Part shown: positions 17,458 to 25,674 of the stretch, piece after piece
How positions within the stretch are numbered: position 1 is the first letter of the stretch
Layout: each line of letters opens with the position of its first letter
Assembly: GCF_000282035.1 (NCBI RefSeq)
Contig: NZ_AKKA01000087.1
Coordinates: forward strand, 124,001-188,000
Length of the DNA stretch: 64,000 nucleotides
Origin: Rhizobium sp. CF122
Lineage (GTDB): Bacteria; Pseudomonadota; Alphaproteobacteria; Rhizobiales; Rhizobiaceae
Direction of reading: 5' to 3'
Notes under the pieces: model-generated
Databases searched by the model: none
What the model was told of the DNA's origin: nothing
Seen by the model: only the letters and a program-made list of their open reading frames with translations
Translations under genes and position numbers: made by a program

Positions 17458-18225
17458 TCAGCGCGCGCTCAAACGAAGCGCGCCGTCGAGGCGGATGACC
17501 TCGCCGTTCAGCATGTTGTTTTCACATATATGGCGCACGAGAGCGGCAAATTCTGCCGGCCTACCGAGGCGCGGCGGGAAGGGCACGCTCTTGCCGAGCG
17601 CTTCCTGCACCTCGTGTGGCATACCCGCCATCATCGGCGTCTCGAAAATGCCAGGGGCGATCGACACGACGCGAATGCCGTGACGCGCCAGCTCGCGTGC
17701 GATCGGAAGCGTCATCGAGGCGATGCCGCCCTTGGACGCGGCGTATGCCGCCTGTCCGACTTGTCCGTCGAAGGCAGCGATCGAGGCTGTATTGATGATG
17801 ACGCCACGCTCACCCTCGGCATCCGCCTGCTGATGCTGGATGACCGATGCCGCAAGGCGGATCATGTTGAAGGTGCCGACGAGGTTGATGCCGATTGTTC
17901 GCACGAAACTGTCGAGGCCATGTGGGCCGTCGCGGCCGATGATCTTCTCGCCCGGCGCCACGCCGGCGCAGTTCACGAGCCCGCTCAGGCCGCCGAAAGA
18001 CTCCAGCGCGCTCGCCACTACCGCGGCTCCGTCCTCTGCGCTTGTTACATCGGCCTTGAGGTAGCGGGCATCCGCGCCGAGTTCTGCGGCGATCGCCTCT
18101 CCGGCTGCACTATTGAGGTCGGCGATGATCACGCGTGCGCCATTTTCAACCAGCATGCGCGCCGTTGCTGCACCGAGGCCTGACCCGCCGCCGGTGACGA
18201 TAAAGGTTCCTCCACGGATCAGCAT
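17458..18225 (-). CDS. SDR-family 3-hydroxyacyl-CoA dehydrogenase
   Basis: A 255-residue short-chain dehydrogenase with NAD motif TGGGSGLGAATARML, NCAG at about residue 87, and the active-site pair in VGQAAYAASKGGIASM (YxxxK). NTASIAAFDGQVGQAAY and the C-terminal MLNGEVIRLDGALRL resemble the HSD10 / 2-methyl-3-hydroxybutyryl-CoA dehydrogenase group. Followed by thiolase and the bkd genes, it is the first gene of the operon and fits the isoleucine pathway. Confidence 0.88.
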   Translation of the reverse strand: MLIRGGTFIVTGGGSGLGAATARMLVENGARVIIADLNSAAGEAIAAELGADARYLKADVTSAEDGAAVVASALESFGGLSGLVNCAGVAPGEKIIGRDGPHGLDSFVRTIGINLVGTFNMIRLAASVIQHQQADAEGERGVIINTASIAAFDGQVGQAAYAASKGGIASMTLPIARELARHGIRVVSIAPGIFETPMMAGMPHEVQEALGKSVPFPPRLGRPAEFAALVRHICENNMLNGEVIRLDGALRLSAR

Positions 18226-18376
18226 CGGTCTGCTCCCATCACCTTGCGATCGTCTGCTGGGCGCGCCGTCCTCCCGGCACGACCCAAGTATGTCGATTCT
18301 ATTCTGTCGTCATATTGCAAGCGATGACTAAAGTGCTGCATTGTTTCGGACAGTTTTGCCATAGGTGGAGGATCTG
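18226..18376. promoter_or_regulatory. Divergent promoter region, isoleucine operon / AraC regulator
   Basis: About 150 bases separate the leftward operon from the rightward regulator gene, the usual arrangement for an AraC-type activator and its target. The AT-richest part (18295-18345, TCTATTCTGTCGTCATATTGC) is the likely promoter. No clear operator repeat was found. Confidence 0.45.
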
Positions 18377-19384
18377 GTGGCCGACATCGAGAGGCGCATG
18401 ATCGCGCCGGCATTCGTCGAGGAGGCGCTGGACAGTTTACGTCGCATGGGACGACCGACGGCGCCGCTGCTTTCTTCGCTAGGGCTGCCGCCCGTCGTCG
18501 ACCAACCGGTGTCGGCCGAGACTTATGGCGCCCTCTGGCTTGCCATTGCCAAAGAGCTCGATGACGAGTTTTTCGCGATGGGCGGGCGGCCGATGCGCAG
18601 CGGCAGCTTCACCCTGCTTTGCCATTGTGTGTTGCATGCGCCGACACTCGGCCACGCGCTGCGCCGGGCTCTGCGTTTCCTCGACGTCGTGTTGGACGAT
18701 CCGCGCGGTAGACTTGTCGTCAGGGATGGGCTTGCCCAGATCGAGTTGGCCGATGCCGGCGGACCACGCTCAGCCTTTGCCTACCGCACCTACTGGATCC
18801 TCATCCATGGGATAACCTGCTGGCTGGTTGGGAGGCGCATTCCGATCCGGCTTGTCGATTTCCGCTGCGCCGAACCAAAGCAAGAGGCCGACTATCGGCT
18901 CTTTTTCGGTGCACCGGTCAGATTCGCGCAGCCGATCAGCCGCCTTGGCTTCGACAGCGCGATGCTGGATCTGCCGGTCACGCGCACGGAGCAGGCGCTG
19001 AAGCAGTTCCTACGGGGAGCGCCGGCCAATATCCTGGTGCGTTATCGTTATGACGCGGGGCTCGCTTCCAGCGTCAGGCGGCGCTTGGACAAGGTGCCTC
19101 CGGCCGCATGGAAGAGCTTCTCGGATCTCGCCGCAGAGATGCGCATGCCGCCCTCGACCTTGCGTCACCGGCTGCGCGACGAGGGGCAAAGCTATGCCGG
19201 CATCAAGGATGACCTACGCCGTGATCTTGCGGTCGATATGCTGCTCAACACGTCGAAGACGATAGGCGATATTGCCGCCCAGCTTGGCTATTCGGAGCCC
19301 AGCGCCTTCTTTCGCGCCTTTCGCAAATGGATGTCGAAAAGCCCCGACGCGTTCCGGCGTGAAGGCCGTGTCGCCTCCGGGTAG
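18377..19384 (+). CDS. AraC-family transcriptional regulator (OruR-like)
   Basis: The 335-residue protein has an N-terminal AraC_binding-type domain of about 200 residues (as in OruR/ArgR-type regulators) and a C-terminal AraC helix-turn-helix pair (about 240-330) with SFSDLAAEMRMPPSTLRHRL and IGDIAAQLGYSEPSAFFRAFRKW. GTG at 18377 is chosen because GGAGGA lies five bases upstream; the frame also has a GTG at 18365 without a ribosome site. Divergent orientation suggests control of the branched-chain degradation operon, probably in response to a pathway acyl or amino acid signal. Confidence 0.88.
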   Translation: MADIERRMIAPAFVEEALDSLRRMGRPTAPLLSSLGLPPVVDQPVSAETYGALWLAIAKELDDEFFAMGGRPMRSGSFTLLCHCVLHAPTLGHALRRALRFLDVVLDDPRGRLVVRDGLAQIELADAGGPRSAFAYRTYWILIHGITCWLVGRRIPIRLVDFRCAEPKQEADYRLFFGAPVRFAQPISRLGFDSAMLDLPVTRTEQALKQFLRGAPANILVRYRYDAGLASSVRRRLDKVPPAAWKSFSDLAAEMRMPPSTLRHRLRDEGQSYAGIKDDLRRDLAVDMLLNTSKTIGDIAAQLGYSEPSAFFRAFRKWMSKSPDAFRREGRVASG

Positions 19385-19793
19385 CGTGGACATAACCTGC
19401 GGAATATGCGTAATTTCTCTCGGATCTCGCTTCGTGAATTTCACTGTAAATTTAAAAGTCTTTCGCCTGCGGCATGAAAATAACTGCTGGCGATAGCGTT
19501 CCGCACTATTGTCCTGCCGAGTATGAGGCGGCCGTGGCTTCGGGACGAACGGCTCTTCAAACTAGGTGAGCACAATACGACGGTCCGCACCCCACCCGAG
19601 CGTTTCCCTTTTTGGAACACGCGTCGTTCTCGTTCCCGGTGAAAGCGACTTTCCTCAGGGTCATCTGGAAACGCCTGAAACAGCGCTCCGCGAGCGCAAA
19701 GCGCGCGTAGACGTGATCCCGGTACGTGCAGGCCATGCATAAAGCATATCGCGCAAAAGTGTGCAGGTTCTTGCGATAACGACATGCATCCGC
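19385..19793. other. Gene-free stretch
   Basis: 409 bases between the AraC gene and the toxin gene. Open frames on either strand are short and have unlikely composition. No repeat, RNA gene or recognisable remnant was found. Confidence 0.4.
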
Positions 19794-20069
19794 CTAGCGT
19801 TCCTCACGCGTATGCCACAGCCGCAACACGTAGAGGGTCGACTGTTGAATTTCATAGCGCAGCTCGTATTGGCCAACCAGAATACGGCGTACCTCCCGAG
19901 GCTCGAACTCCTCGAGCCGCTCGCCAAGACGCGGCTGCTCGAGCAGGCGTGTTGCGGCGGTTGTCAGCGCCTGCACGGTCCGGGCCGCGGCTTGCCGATT
20001 GACCGGAGCGAGAAAGTCGTAGAGGCGTCCGAGGTCTGAGACCGCCTTGCTCGTCCACTTCAGCTCCAT
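19794..20069 (-). CDS. parE: ParE/RelE-type toxin
   Basis: A 91-residue protein with the ParE/RelE fold pattern: WTSKAVSDLGRLYDFLAPVN, LGERLEEFEPREVRRILVGQYELRYEI and a tail LYVLRLWHTREER. ParE toxins poison DNA gyrase; RelE toxins cleave mRNA, and sequence alone does not separate them firmly. The conserved Arg in the final strand (RLWHTRE) is present. It overlaps the antitoxin gene by one base, as is typical of type II pairs. Confidence 0.88.
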   Translation of the reverse strand: MELKWTSKAVSDLGRLYDFLAPVNRQAAARTVQALTTAATRLLEQPRLGERLEEFEPREVRRILVGQYELRYEIQQSTLYVLRLWHTREER

Positions 20070-20329
20070 CAGCGGGGCAGCGATAGCGGCTTGTCGCTGT
20101 CGAGGCTATCGGCCCAGGCCTGGACCGATTGATGATCGATGACCTCGCCGCTGTCCACGTCGGCCAGCGCCTCCAGCGTCAGGCGCCGGCGCTCCTCCTC
20201 CTGGTCGATCCAGGCAGCGAGCGCTTGCTTGACAATCCAGCCGCGCGAGCGTTCAAGCCGGGTCGCCAGCTGATCAACCTTCTCCGCAAGCGGCAGCGGC
20301 ACGTGCGCGGTCAGCACCTTGGTTTCCAT
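20069..20329 (-). CDS. CopG/ribbon-helix-helix antitoxin
   Basis: 86 residues beginning METKVLTAHVPLPLAEKVDQ, a ribbon-helix-helix strand and helix, then RSRGWIVKQALAAWIDQEEE for the second helix. The C-terminal part (SVQAWADSLDSDK) is the typical toxin-binding segment. It should neutralise the adjacent toxin and repress its own promoter through the repeats just upstream. Confidence 0.88.
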   Translation of the reverse strand: METKVLTAHVPLPLAEKVDQLATRLERSRGWIVKQALAAWIDQEEERRRLTLEALADVDSGEVIDHQSVQAWADSLDSDKPLSLPR

Positions 20330-20356
20330 CGGACGGCTCCTTTTTTCAATCGTCGC

Positions 20357-20381
20357 TAATCATAGTGATTAATTCTGATTA
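20357..20381. promoter_or_regulatory. Operator repeats upstream of RHH antitoxin
   Basis: TAATCA-TAG-TGATTA (20357-20371) is a perfect six-base inverted repeat, and a third TGATTA follows at 20376-20381. It lies about 30 bases upstream of the antitoxin start in an AT-rich promoter. Spaced hexamers are what ribbon-helix-helix dimers bind, so this is the likely autoregulatory operator. Confidence 0.6.
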
Positions 20382-20905
20382 AGTCGAGTGGCTTGCATTG
20401 CGGCAGGCCAAGGCTGCGGCTCGCCGGACGAGGCGCGCCGCAGCCGCGAGGCATGCGCGCGAATCTCAGCGCCTTGCCGATCGATCCTGCTGACCGTGCA
20501 TGGCGTCGACTTTACCGCGTCTGCGACGCAAATCCCTCACTATCGATACTGGGTACAGATTATGCAGGTTTGGCTCCGACCCCTTGGCAGAGGGGGACCA
20601 TCGATCACGGACAAGGTGTCTCGAAAGCAGGTTCGATTGCGCACCACAATGATTCAGTTGTCCTGGCGGTGGCTGCGCAATCAGCCGCGATCAGCGCTCA
20701 TATCATGGCCTTTGTCGCGAACTAGCCGATCGACATGGTGCCGGAATGGGTCTCAACGCTTTCTTCGCTTTCACTGTCGTTGCAGCTCTCTCGGCTTGAC
20801 CTGGCAACAGGCACTTGGTCGGCCTGACCTTCGTCTTCCTTACCGTCAAAGGACATCCGCAGCTGGCTGATCCGGCAAGCCGAGCCGTCTCGGGCGCATT
20901 GCTCG
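20382..20905. other. Stretch without an intact gene
   Basis: 524 bases. The frames are interrupted and none looks coding throughout. It may contain decayed parts of the xdh operon whose last gene follows, but apart from the end (next entry) nothing could be recognised. Confidence 0.35.
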
Positions 20906-21031
20906 GCAATCTCGATGGCGGCGGCGAGCATTGCGGACTATCATGTTCCTCCCTGCGTCGATGCGCCCGCCACGCCGGAGCGTATGCTGGTGGCCATCGA
21001 ACGCATGCGTGCTGTTGAAAGGAAAGGTTGA
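20906..21031 (+). pseudogene. xdhB: Probable 3' remnant of xanthine dehydrogenase molybdopterin subunit
   Basis: The frame ending at the TGA 21029-21031 reads AISMAAASIADYHVPP then CVDAPATPERMLVAIERMR. The segment LDAPATPERxLxAIxRxR is the characteristic end of XdhB/XdhA-type molybdopterin-binding subunits, and xdhC follows six bases later as in intact xdhABC operons. The rest of the gene is not seen upstream, so this appears to be the surviving tail after a deletion. Recognised from memory of the family; an alignment would settle it. Confidence 0.5.
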
Positions 21032-21036
21032 CCGGT

Positions 21037-21891
21037 ATGCCTGCCGCTCGCATCGATTTGCGGGACTTTCTGCGCGAAGAGCGCGATTGCATCCTCGTCG
21101 AAGTGACGGGAGCAGTCGGCTCGACGCCACGCGATACCGACGCCTGGATGCTGGTTTCCAAAAGCCGCTCCTTTTCGACCATCGGCGGCGGGCAACTGGA
21201 GTATATGGCGATCGACCAGGCGCGACGGGCGCTGCGCCAGTCCCAGCCGACCTCAGCGATGAGCATTCCGCTTGGGCCGGATATCGGCCAATGCTGCGGC
21301 GGTCGGGTCGGGCTTTCCTTCACCGCGGTAACGCGCGAACTGGCCGACGACCTGATTGCGCGAGCAGACGCCGAAATTGCCCGGCGTCCGCATGTCTACG
21401 TCTTTGGCGCGGGTCATGTCGGTGACGCACTGGCCGCGGCCCTGTCGCTGGCGCCGTTGCGCACCGTGCTGGTCGATACCCGCGAAGACGAGCTTGCCGC
21501 GTCGCGCGCTTCGGGCATCGAAACGTGCCTGACCGCAATGCCCGAGATGATCGTGCGCAATGCACCGGCAGGAAGCGCGTTCGTCATCCTCACCCACGAC
21601 CACGCGCTCGACTTTTTGATTGCCACCGAAGCACTGCATCGGGAGGATGCTGCCTATGTCGGGATGATCGGCTCGAAGACCAAGCGTGCGACCTTCAAGA
21701 ATTGGCTCTCGCGCGAAGTCGGAAGGCCAGAGCTTTTCGATCGCCTCGTCTGCCCGATCGGTGGCACCGCAATCAAGGACAAACGTCCTGCCGTCATTGC
21801 GACATTGGCGGTTGCCGAGATCGTGGTAGCGGTGCTCTCCTTCGGCACGGCGGCCAATACGGGAAAGCAGAAGCTTAAGGCTGACAGGTGA
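21037..21891 (+). CDS. xdhC: Xanthine dehydrogenase accessory protein XdhC
   Basis: XdhC binds molybdenum cofactor, protects its sulfurated form and inserts it into xanthine dehydrogenase. Visible are EVTGAVGSTPRDTDAWMLV and STIGGGQLEY for the N-terminal domain, GQCCGGRV, the Rossmann-like VYVFGAGHVGDALAAAL and the end CPIGGTAIKDKRPAVIATLAVAEI. ATG at 21037 is preferred; a TTG three codons earlier is in frame but has a poor ribosome site. Length 284 is normal. No xdhA or xdhB is intact nearby, so it must serve enzymes encoded elsewhere or be a relic. Confidence 0.9.
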   Translation: MPAARIDLRDFLREERDCILVEVTGAVGSTPRDTDAWMLVSKSRSFSTIGGGQLEYMAIDQARRALRQSQPTSAMSIPLGPDIGQCCGGRVGLSFTAVTRELADDLIARADAEIARRPHVYVFGAGHVGDALAAALSLAPLRTVLVDTREDELAASRASGIETCLTAMPEMIVRNAPAGSAFVILTHDHALDFLIATEALHREDAAYVGMIGSKTKRATFKNWLSREVGRPELFDRLVCPIGGTAIKDKRPAVIATLAVAEIVVAVLSFGTAANTGKQKLKADR

Positions 21892-22114
21892 TAGTCCTCA
21901 CGGCCAACGCTTGCTCGTCATTGCAACGCGGTTCGGTTTCGACCCGCGATCTGGCATTGATGACGATCTCAGCGGTAACCGCGGTCTTGGACTGCGCCGT
22001 CTGCATAGCGCAGGAAATCGGCAATATCCGTGGTGTCACCAACTCGACTTGTCTCGCGAAAACGATCCGCGGCTCGGTCAGAGACCTCTCTCCGCGGAGG
22101 CCATGGGTTGTCGG

Positions 22115-23080
22115 CTACGCCAATTTCGGTCGATGTGTCGGGCGAACCGTGTGGCGTTCGATCCGACCGGCAACCGAAAAGATCAAGACCTCGACATCCA
22201 CATCGATCTTGTCCCCGTCCATAAGCCTGACCACGTCATCAATGCCGGAAGTGGGATGGCCGTCGATCGCCAGCAGATAGTCTCCTTCCCGAAGTCCGGC
22301 TCGCGCTGCTGGGCTTTCGGCTTCCACCCGGCGCAGGCGCACGGCTGTTGTCTGAGCAAGCCCGGCTTCCAGGGCCACACGACGATGCAGTTCCACTGTA
22401 TCGGCTGCAATGCCGATATAGGCGCGCCTGACATGACCGAAGCGCAAAAGTTCTGACACAACATGTTTGGCTGTGTTGGATGCGACGGAAAAAGCGATGC
22501 TTTGCGCCCCCTGGATCACGGCCGTGTTGACGCCGATGACTTCACCTGCCGACGAGACGAGCGGACCACCGGAATTGCCGGGATTGAGCGCAGCGTCGGT
22601 CTGGATGATATCATCCATCAGGCGTCCGCTGGCGGCGCGCATCGATCGGCCGAGTGCCGATACGATGCCGGCCGTCACCGTCCACTCGAAGCCGAGAGGA
22701 TTACCGATCGCGATTGCGATATGCCCGCGCTTCAGGGTCTTGGAGTCTCCAAGCTTGGCCCAGGCGCCCGACCAGTCGTTCGCACGAATGAGCGCGAGGT
22801 CGCTGTCCGGGTCGCGGCCCAGCACCTTGCCTTGGATCACCGTGCCATCAGGCGTTTTGATACGAACCGCCTTGGCATCGTCGACGACGTGGTTGTTCGT
22901 AACGACAAGACCATCCGGCGAAATCGCAAATCCGGAACCATGTCCGGCGCGAGCGCCGACGCGTTCAATGCGGCTGACGGCGGGTCCAACGAGGTCGACC
23001 GCGTTCGAGACGGAATGAGAATAGGCATCCAGCAGGCTGGCGTCTTGAGACGACTGGATGTCACGATCTAGGAATCCCAT
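22115..23080 (-). CDS. HtrA/Deg-like serine protease with PDZ domain
   Basis: The trypsin-like triad is complete: His64 (VVTNNHVVDD), Asp94 (DPDSDLALI) and Ser170 (LNPGNSGGPL). One PDZ domain follows (about 225-310: RRVEAESPAARAGLREGDYLLAIDG). The ATG at 23080 has GGAAGGG about seven bases upstream; the frame reaches 23290 but the extra residues look non-coding. With this start (MGFLDRDIQSS) there is no signal peptide or anchor, unlike most HtrA family members, so it may act in the cytoplasm. Stands alone. Confidence 0.88.
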   Translation of the reverse strand: MGFLDRDIQSSQDASLLDAYSHSVSNAVDLVGPAVSRIERVGARAGHGSGFAISPDGLVVTNNHVVDDAKAVRIKTPDGTVIQGKVLGRDPDSDLALIRANDWSGAWAKLGDSKTLKRGHIAIAIGNPLGFEWTVTAGIVSALGRSMRAASGRLMDDIIQTDAALNPGNSGGPLVSSAGEVIGVNTAVIQGAQSIAFSVASNTAKHVVSELLRFGHVRRAYIGIAADTVELHRRVALEAGLAQTTAVRLRRVEAESPAARAGLREGDYLLAIDGHPTSGIDDVVRLMDGDKIDVDVEVLIFSVAGRIERHTVRPTHRPKLA

Positions 23081-23360
23081 GAAAAGACCCTTCCGACGCG
23101 CAAGCGTCGTGTTGAACGGCAGCGGCTGCAGAGGCGAGAGGCTGTCGGTTCGACAGATTGAAACAGTCCTATTCAGATGAGATTGCGCGCAACTCAAATC
23201 AAGTCCAGCTCGCGGCTGTCGCATTGGCTTGACTCCGCCGCGCCGATATCGCGCCATGTCCATCACTGAAAGTTGACCTGTAGCGTGCAAGGCGACGTCG
23301 CCTGCCTACCAAGCTGTGCTACATTTTTCACTCCTTGAATGAGGCGGGACTGGAACGCCG

Positions 23361-24137
23361 ATGTTGGCAACGATTGCGATGCTCTTGACCCTCTCTGGTG
23401 CAACCCCGGTTGCTGCGCAACTGGGGGCGAGCGACGTTGATGTGAAATTGGTCCTCGCTGTCGACACCTCCCGGTCCATGGATCAGGAAGAGGTCCGCAT
23501 TCAGCGCGAGGGCTATGTCGAGGCGCTCAAGCACAGGGAATTCATTGAGGCGGTGACCGGCGGGCTCACGGGGCGCATTGCGATCAGCTACTTTGAATGG
23601 GCCGGCTATGTCGTGCCGGATTCCGTCATCGACTGGCATCTGATTGAGACGGAGCAGGATGCGATTGCCTTTGCCAGCAAGCTTGAACAGCGACCGATCA
23701 TCACCCAGCGCCGCACGTCAATCTCCACCGCGATTGCCCAGGGCGCTGCAATGATCGTCTCCAGTCCCTATTCAGGCATTCGTCAGGTGATCGATGTCTC
23801 GGGTGACGGTACAAACAATTCCGGCAATCCGGTCGCGCCAACGCGTGACAAGGCGGTGGAGGCCGGCATCATCATCAATGGGCTGACGCTGATGTTGCGC
23901 CCCTCTGGCGCACCGGGTGGGCTCGACAAGTATTATGCCGATTGCGTAATCGGCGGCCCGGGATCATTTGTCTTGCCGGTCTATAAAATTGAGGACTTCG
24001 CTGTGGCGGTGCGCCGAAAGCTGGTCCTTGAGGTCAGCGGGCTTCCCGCTTCGCCCACGGTTGGAAAAATTGCGGATCAACCGGCAACCGACTGCATGAT
24101 CGGCGAGCGGCAATGGCAGGACATGTTCGATCGCTGA
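23361..24137 (+). CDS. Secreted DUF1194 / von Willebrand A-like protein
   Basis: A short signal peptide (MLATIAMLLTLSGATPVAAQ) precedes a domain with a MIDAS-like DTSRSMDQEE, then GRIAISYFEWAG, TSISTAIAQGAAMI and VIDVSGDGTNNSG, which are the marks of the DUF1194 family common in Rhizobiales. It is probably periplasmic and may bind a divalent metal ion. Function in the family is unknown to me. 258 residues is full length. It is the only gene on this strand between two leftward genes. Confidence 0.85.
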   Translation: MLATIAMLLTLSGATPVAAQLGASDVDVKLVLAVDTSRSMDQEEVRIQREGYVEALKHREFIEAVTGGLTGRIAISYFEWAGYVVPDSVIDWHLIETEQDAIAFASKLEQRPIITQRRTSISTAIAQGAAMIVSSPYSGIRQVIDVSGDGTNNSGNPVAPTRDKAVEAGIIINGLTLMLRPSGAPGGLDKYYADCVIGGPGSFVLPVYKIEDFAVAVRRKLVLEVSGLPASPTVGKIADQPATDCMIGERQWQDMFDR

Positions 24138-24171
24138 GGCCAAGAGAACAGCGCCCCAATATCCCAACCAT

Positions 24172-25566
24172 CTAGTGCTTCAGGATCTCGCGCAGCACAT
24201 CGAAGACCCGCGGATCCGGCATCTGGGACACATTGAAGCGCATGAAATTCGTGGCGGTCTGGGAAAGGCTGAACGCATTCCCGGGCGCGAGCACAATTTT
24301 CCTTTCCAGTGCTGCGCGCGCGATATCGGTGGCGCTAGTGTCTCCCGGCAATCGGCACCAAAGGAACATGCCGGCCGAAGGTTCCAGCCAGGGCCTTATT
24401 CCAAGGTTCTTTAGCCTGGCCGAAGCCTCGAACATCGCCTTCGAAAGCCGGCTGCGCAGCGCCTCGATGTGTTTGCGGTGGCCACCATCGCTGAGCACCT
24501 TGTAGACAAGCTCAGCCGAAAGCCGCCCCCCGCCGAACGAGGTCGCGATCTTGAGGTCGATCAGCCCATCGACCCAGTCCCGCTTGGCGGCAATAAAGCC
24601 GCAGCGGGCGGCGGCCGACAGGGTTTTTGAAAAGCTTCCGATATGGATGACCCTGTCCAGGCCGTCAAAGGCTGCAAGACGCGGCGCCGGCGTGTGCTCG
24701 AAATCGGCAAAGATATCGTCTTCGACGATCGTAACGTCGAACTGGTCGGCGATCTTCAAGACCCGGTGGGCGACGACAGGAGAAAGCGTGGCACCGGTCG
24801 GATTGTGGATGGCCGAGTTGGTGATGTAGAGGCGCGGCCGGTGCTCTGCAACCACCCGGGTGAACAGGTCTATGTCAGGGCCTGACGGTGTATAGGGAAC
24901 ACTGACAATCCTGGCACGATGCGCTCGCAGCAGCGCTTGGAAATTGAAATAGCAGGGATCGTCGACCAGCACGACAGAGTCGGGTTCGAGGAGGAAGCGG
25001 CAGAGGAGATCGATCGCCTGCGTGCCGGATTCCGTCAGCATGATCTGGTCCGGCGAGGCCTCCACGCCTCGCTCCGCCATGCGCCGCGCGATGTGCTGGC
25101 GCAGCGGCGGTAATCCAAGCGGCGAGCCGTAGTCGGCAAGCGCGGAATTGTCAGCGCGCGAAAGTGTTCGCAACGCCCGTCGAATGCCGTCTTCCGGAAG
25201 CCAGGATGGCGGCAGCCAGCCGCAGCCTGGCTTTAAATCACTTTCCTCAGCCTCAAGCGACTGACGGGATACCCAGAAGGGATCGACTGCGCGATCCAGT
25301 TTCGGGCCAACGTCGGCAAGCGAAAATGGAGCGACCTGGTTTGCGACGTAAAAACCGGAGCCCGGTCGAGACAGGATCACACCTTCGGCAACCAGGTGCT
25401 CATAGGCATCGACGACCGTCGAGGTGGACACGCCTGCTGCTGCGGCCATTGCCCGAACCGATGGCAGTTTCGCGCCTGGCGTCAAATTGCGGCTGGCAAT
25501 CCGCTGCCGGACTGTCGTCATGACCATCGCCACCCGGGTGATGGCACGTTCCGTATTTTGGTCCAT
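24172..25566 (-). CDS. MocR-type regulator (GntR HTH plus aminotransferase domain)
   Basis: The N-terminal 70 residues form a GntR winged helix (LTPGAKLPSVRAMAAAAGVSTSTVVDAYEHLVAEG), joined to a fold-I PLP aminotransferase domain with ALADYGSPLGLPPLRQHIARRM, the Asp in TIVEDDIFADF and the PLP lysine in IHIGSFSKTLSAAARCGF. MocR/PdxR proteins are DNA-binding, not usually catalytic. Met at 25566 has GAGG just upstream; 25587 is also in frame. It is divergent from a DMT permease, with a palindrome at the gene start. Confidence 0.9.
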   Translation of the reverse strand: MDQNTERAITRVAMVMTTVRQRIASRNLTPGAKLPSVRAMAAAAGVSTSTVVDAYEHLVAEGVILSRPGSGFYVANQVAPFSLADVGPKLDRAVDPFWVSRQSLEAEESDLKPGCGWLPPSWLPEDGIRRALRTLSRADNSALADYGSPLGLPPLRQHIARRMAERGVEASPDQIMLTESGTQAIDLLCRFLLEPDSVVLVDDPCYFNFQALLRAHRARIVSVPYTPSGPDIDLFTRVVAEHRPRLYITNSAIHNPTGATLSPVVAHRVLKIADQFDVTIVEDDIFADFEHTPAPRLAAFDGLDRVIHIGSFSKTLSAAARCGFIAAKRDWVDGLIDLKIATSFGGGRLSAELVYKVLSDGGHRKHIEALRSRLSKAMFEASARLKNLGIRPWLEPSAGMFLWCRLPGDTSATDIARAALERKIVLAPGNAFSLSQTATNFMRFNVSQMPDPRVFDVLREILKH

Positions 25567-25588
25567 CCGTACTGCTACCTCAAGCATA

Positions 25589-25606
25589 ACAGTTTTTTAA
25601 AACTGT
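25589..25606. promoter_or_regulatory. Palindromic operator candidate for MocR regulator
   Basis: ACAGTTTT-TT-AAAACTGT is a perfect eight-base inverted repeat in the divergent region between the MocR gene and the DMT permease gene, about 25 bases upstream of the regulator start. GntR/MocR dimers bind such sites; it is placed to control both genes. Confidence 0.6.
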
Positions 25607-25674
25607 ATCAGATCGTCGCTGGTGTGGCCATGGCTTGTGTCCGATAAGGACGGCAGCAGAGAAAGGCAGTGAAA

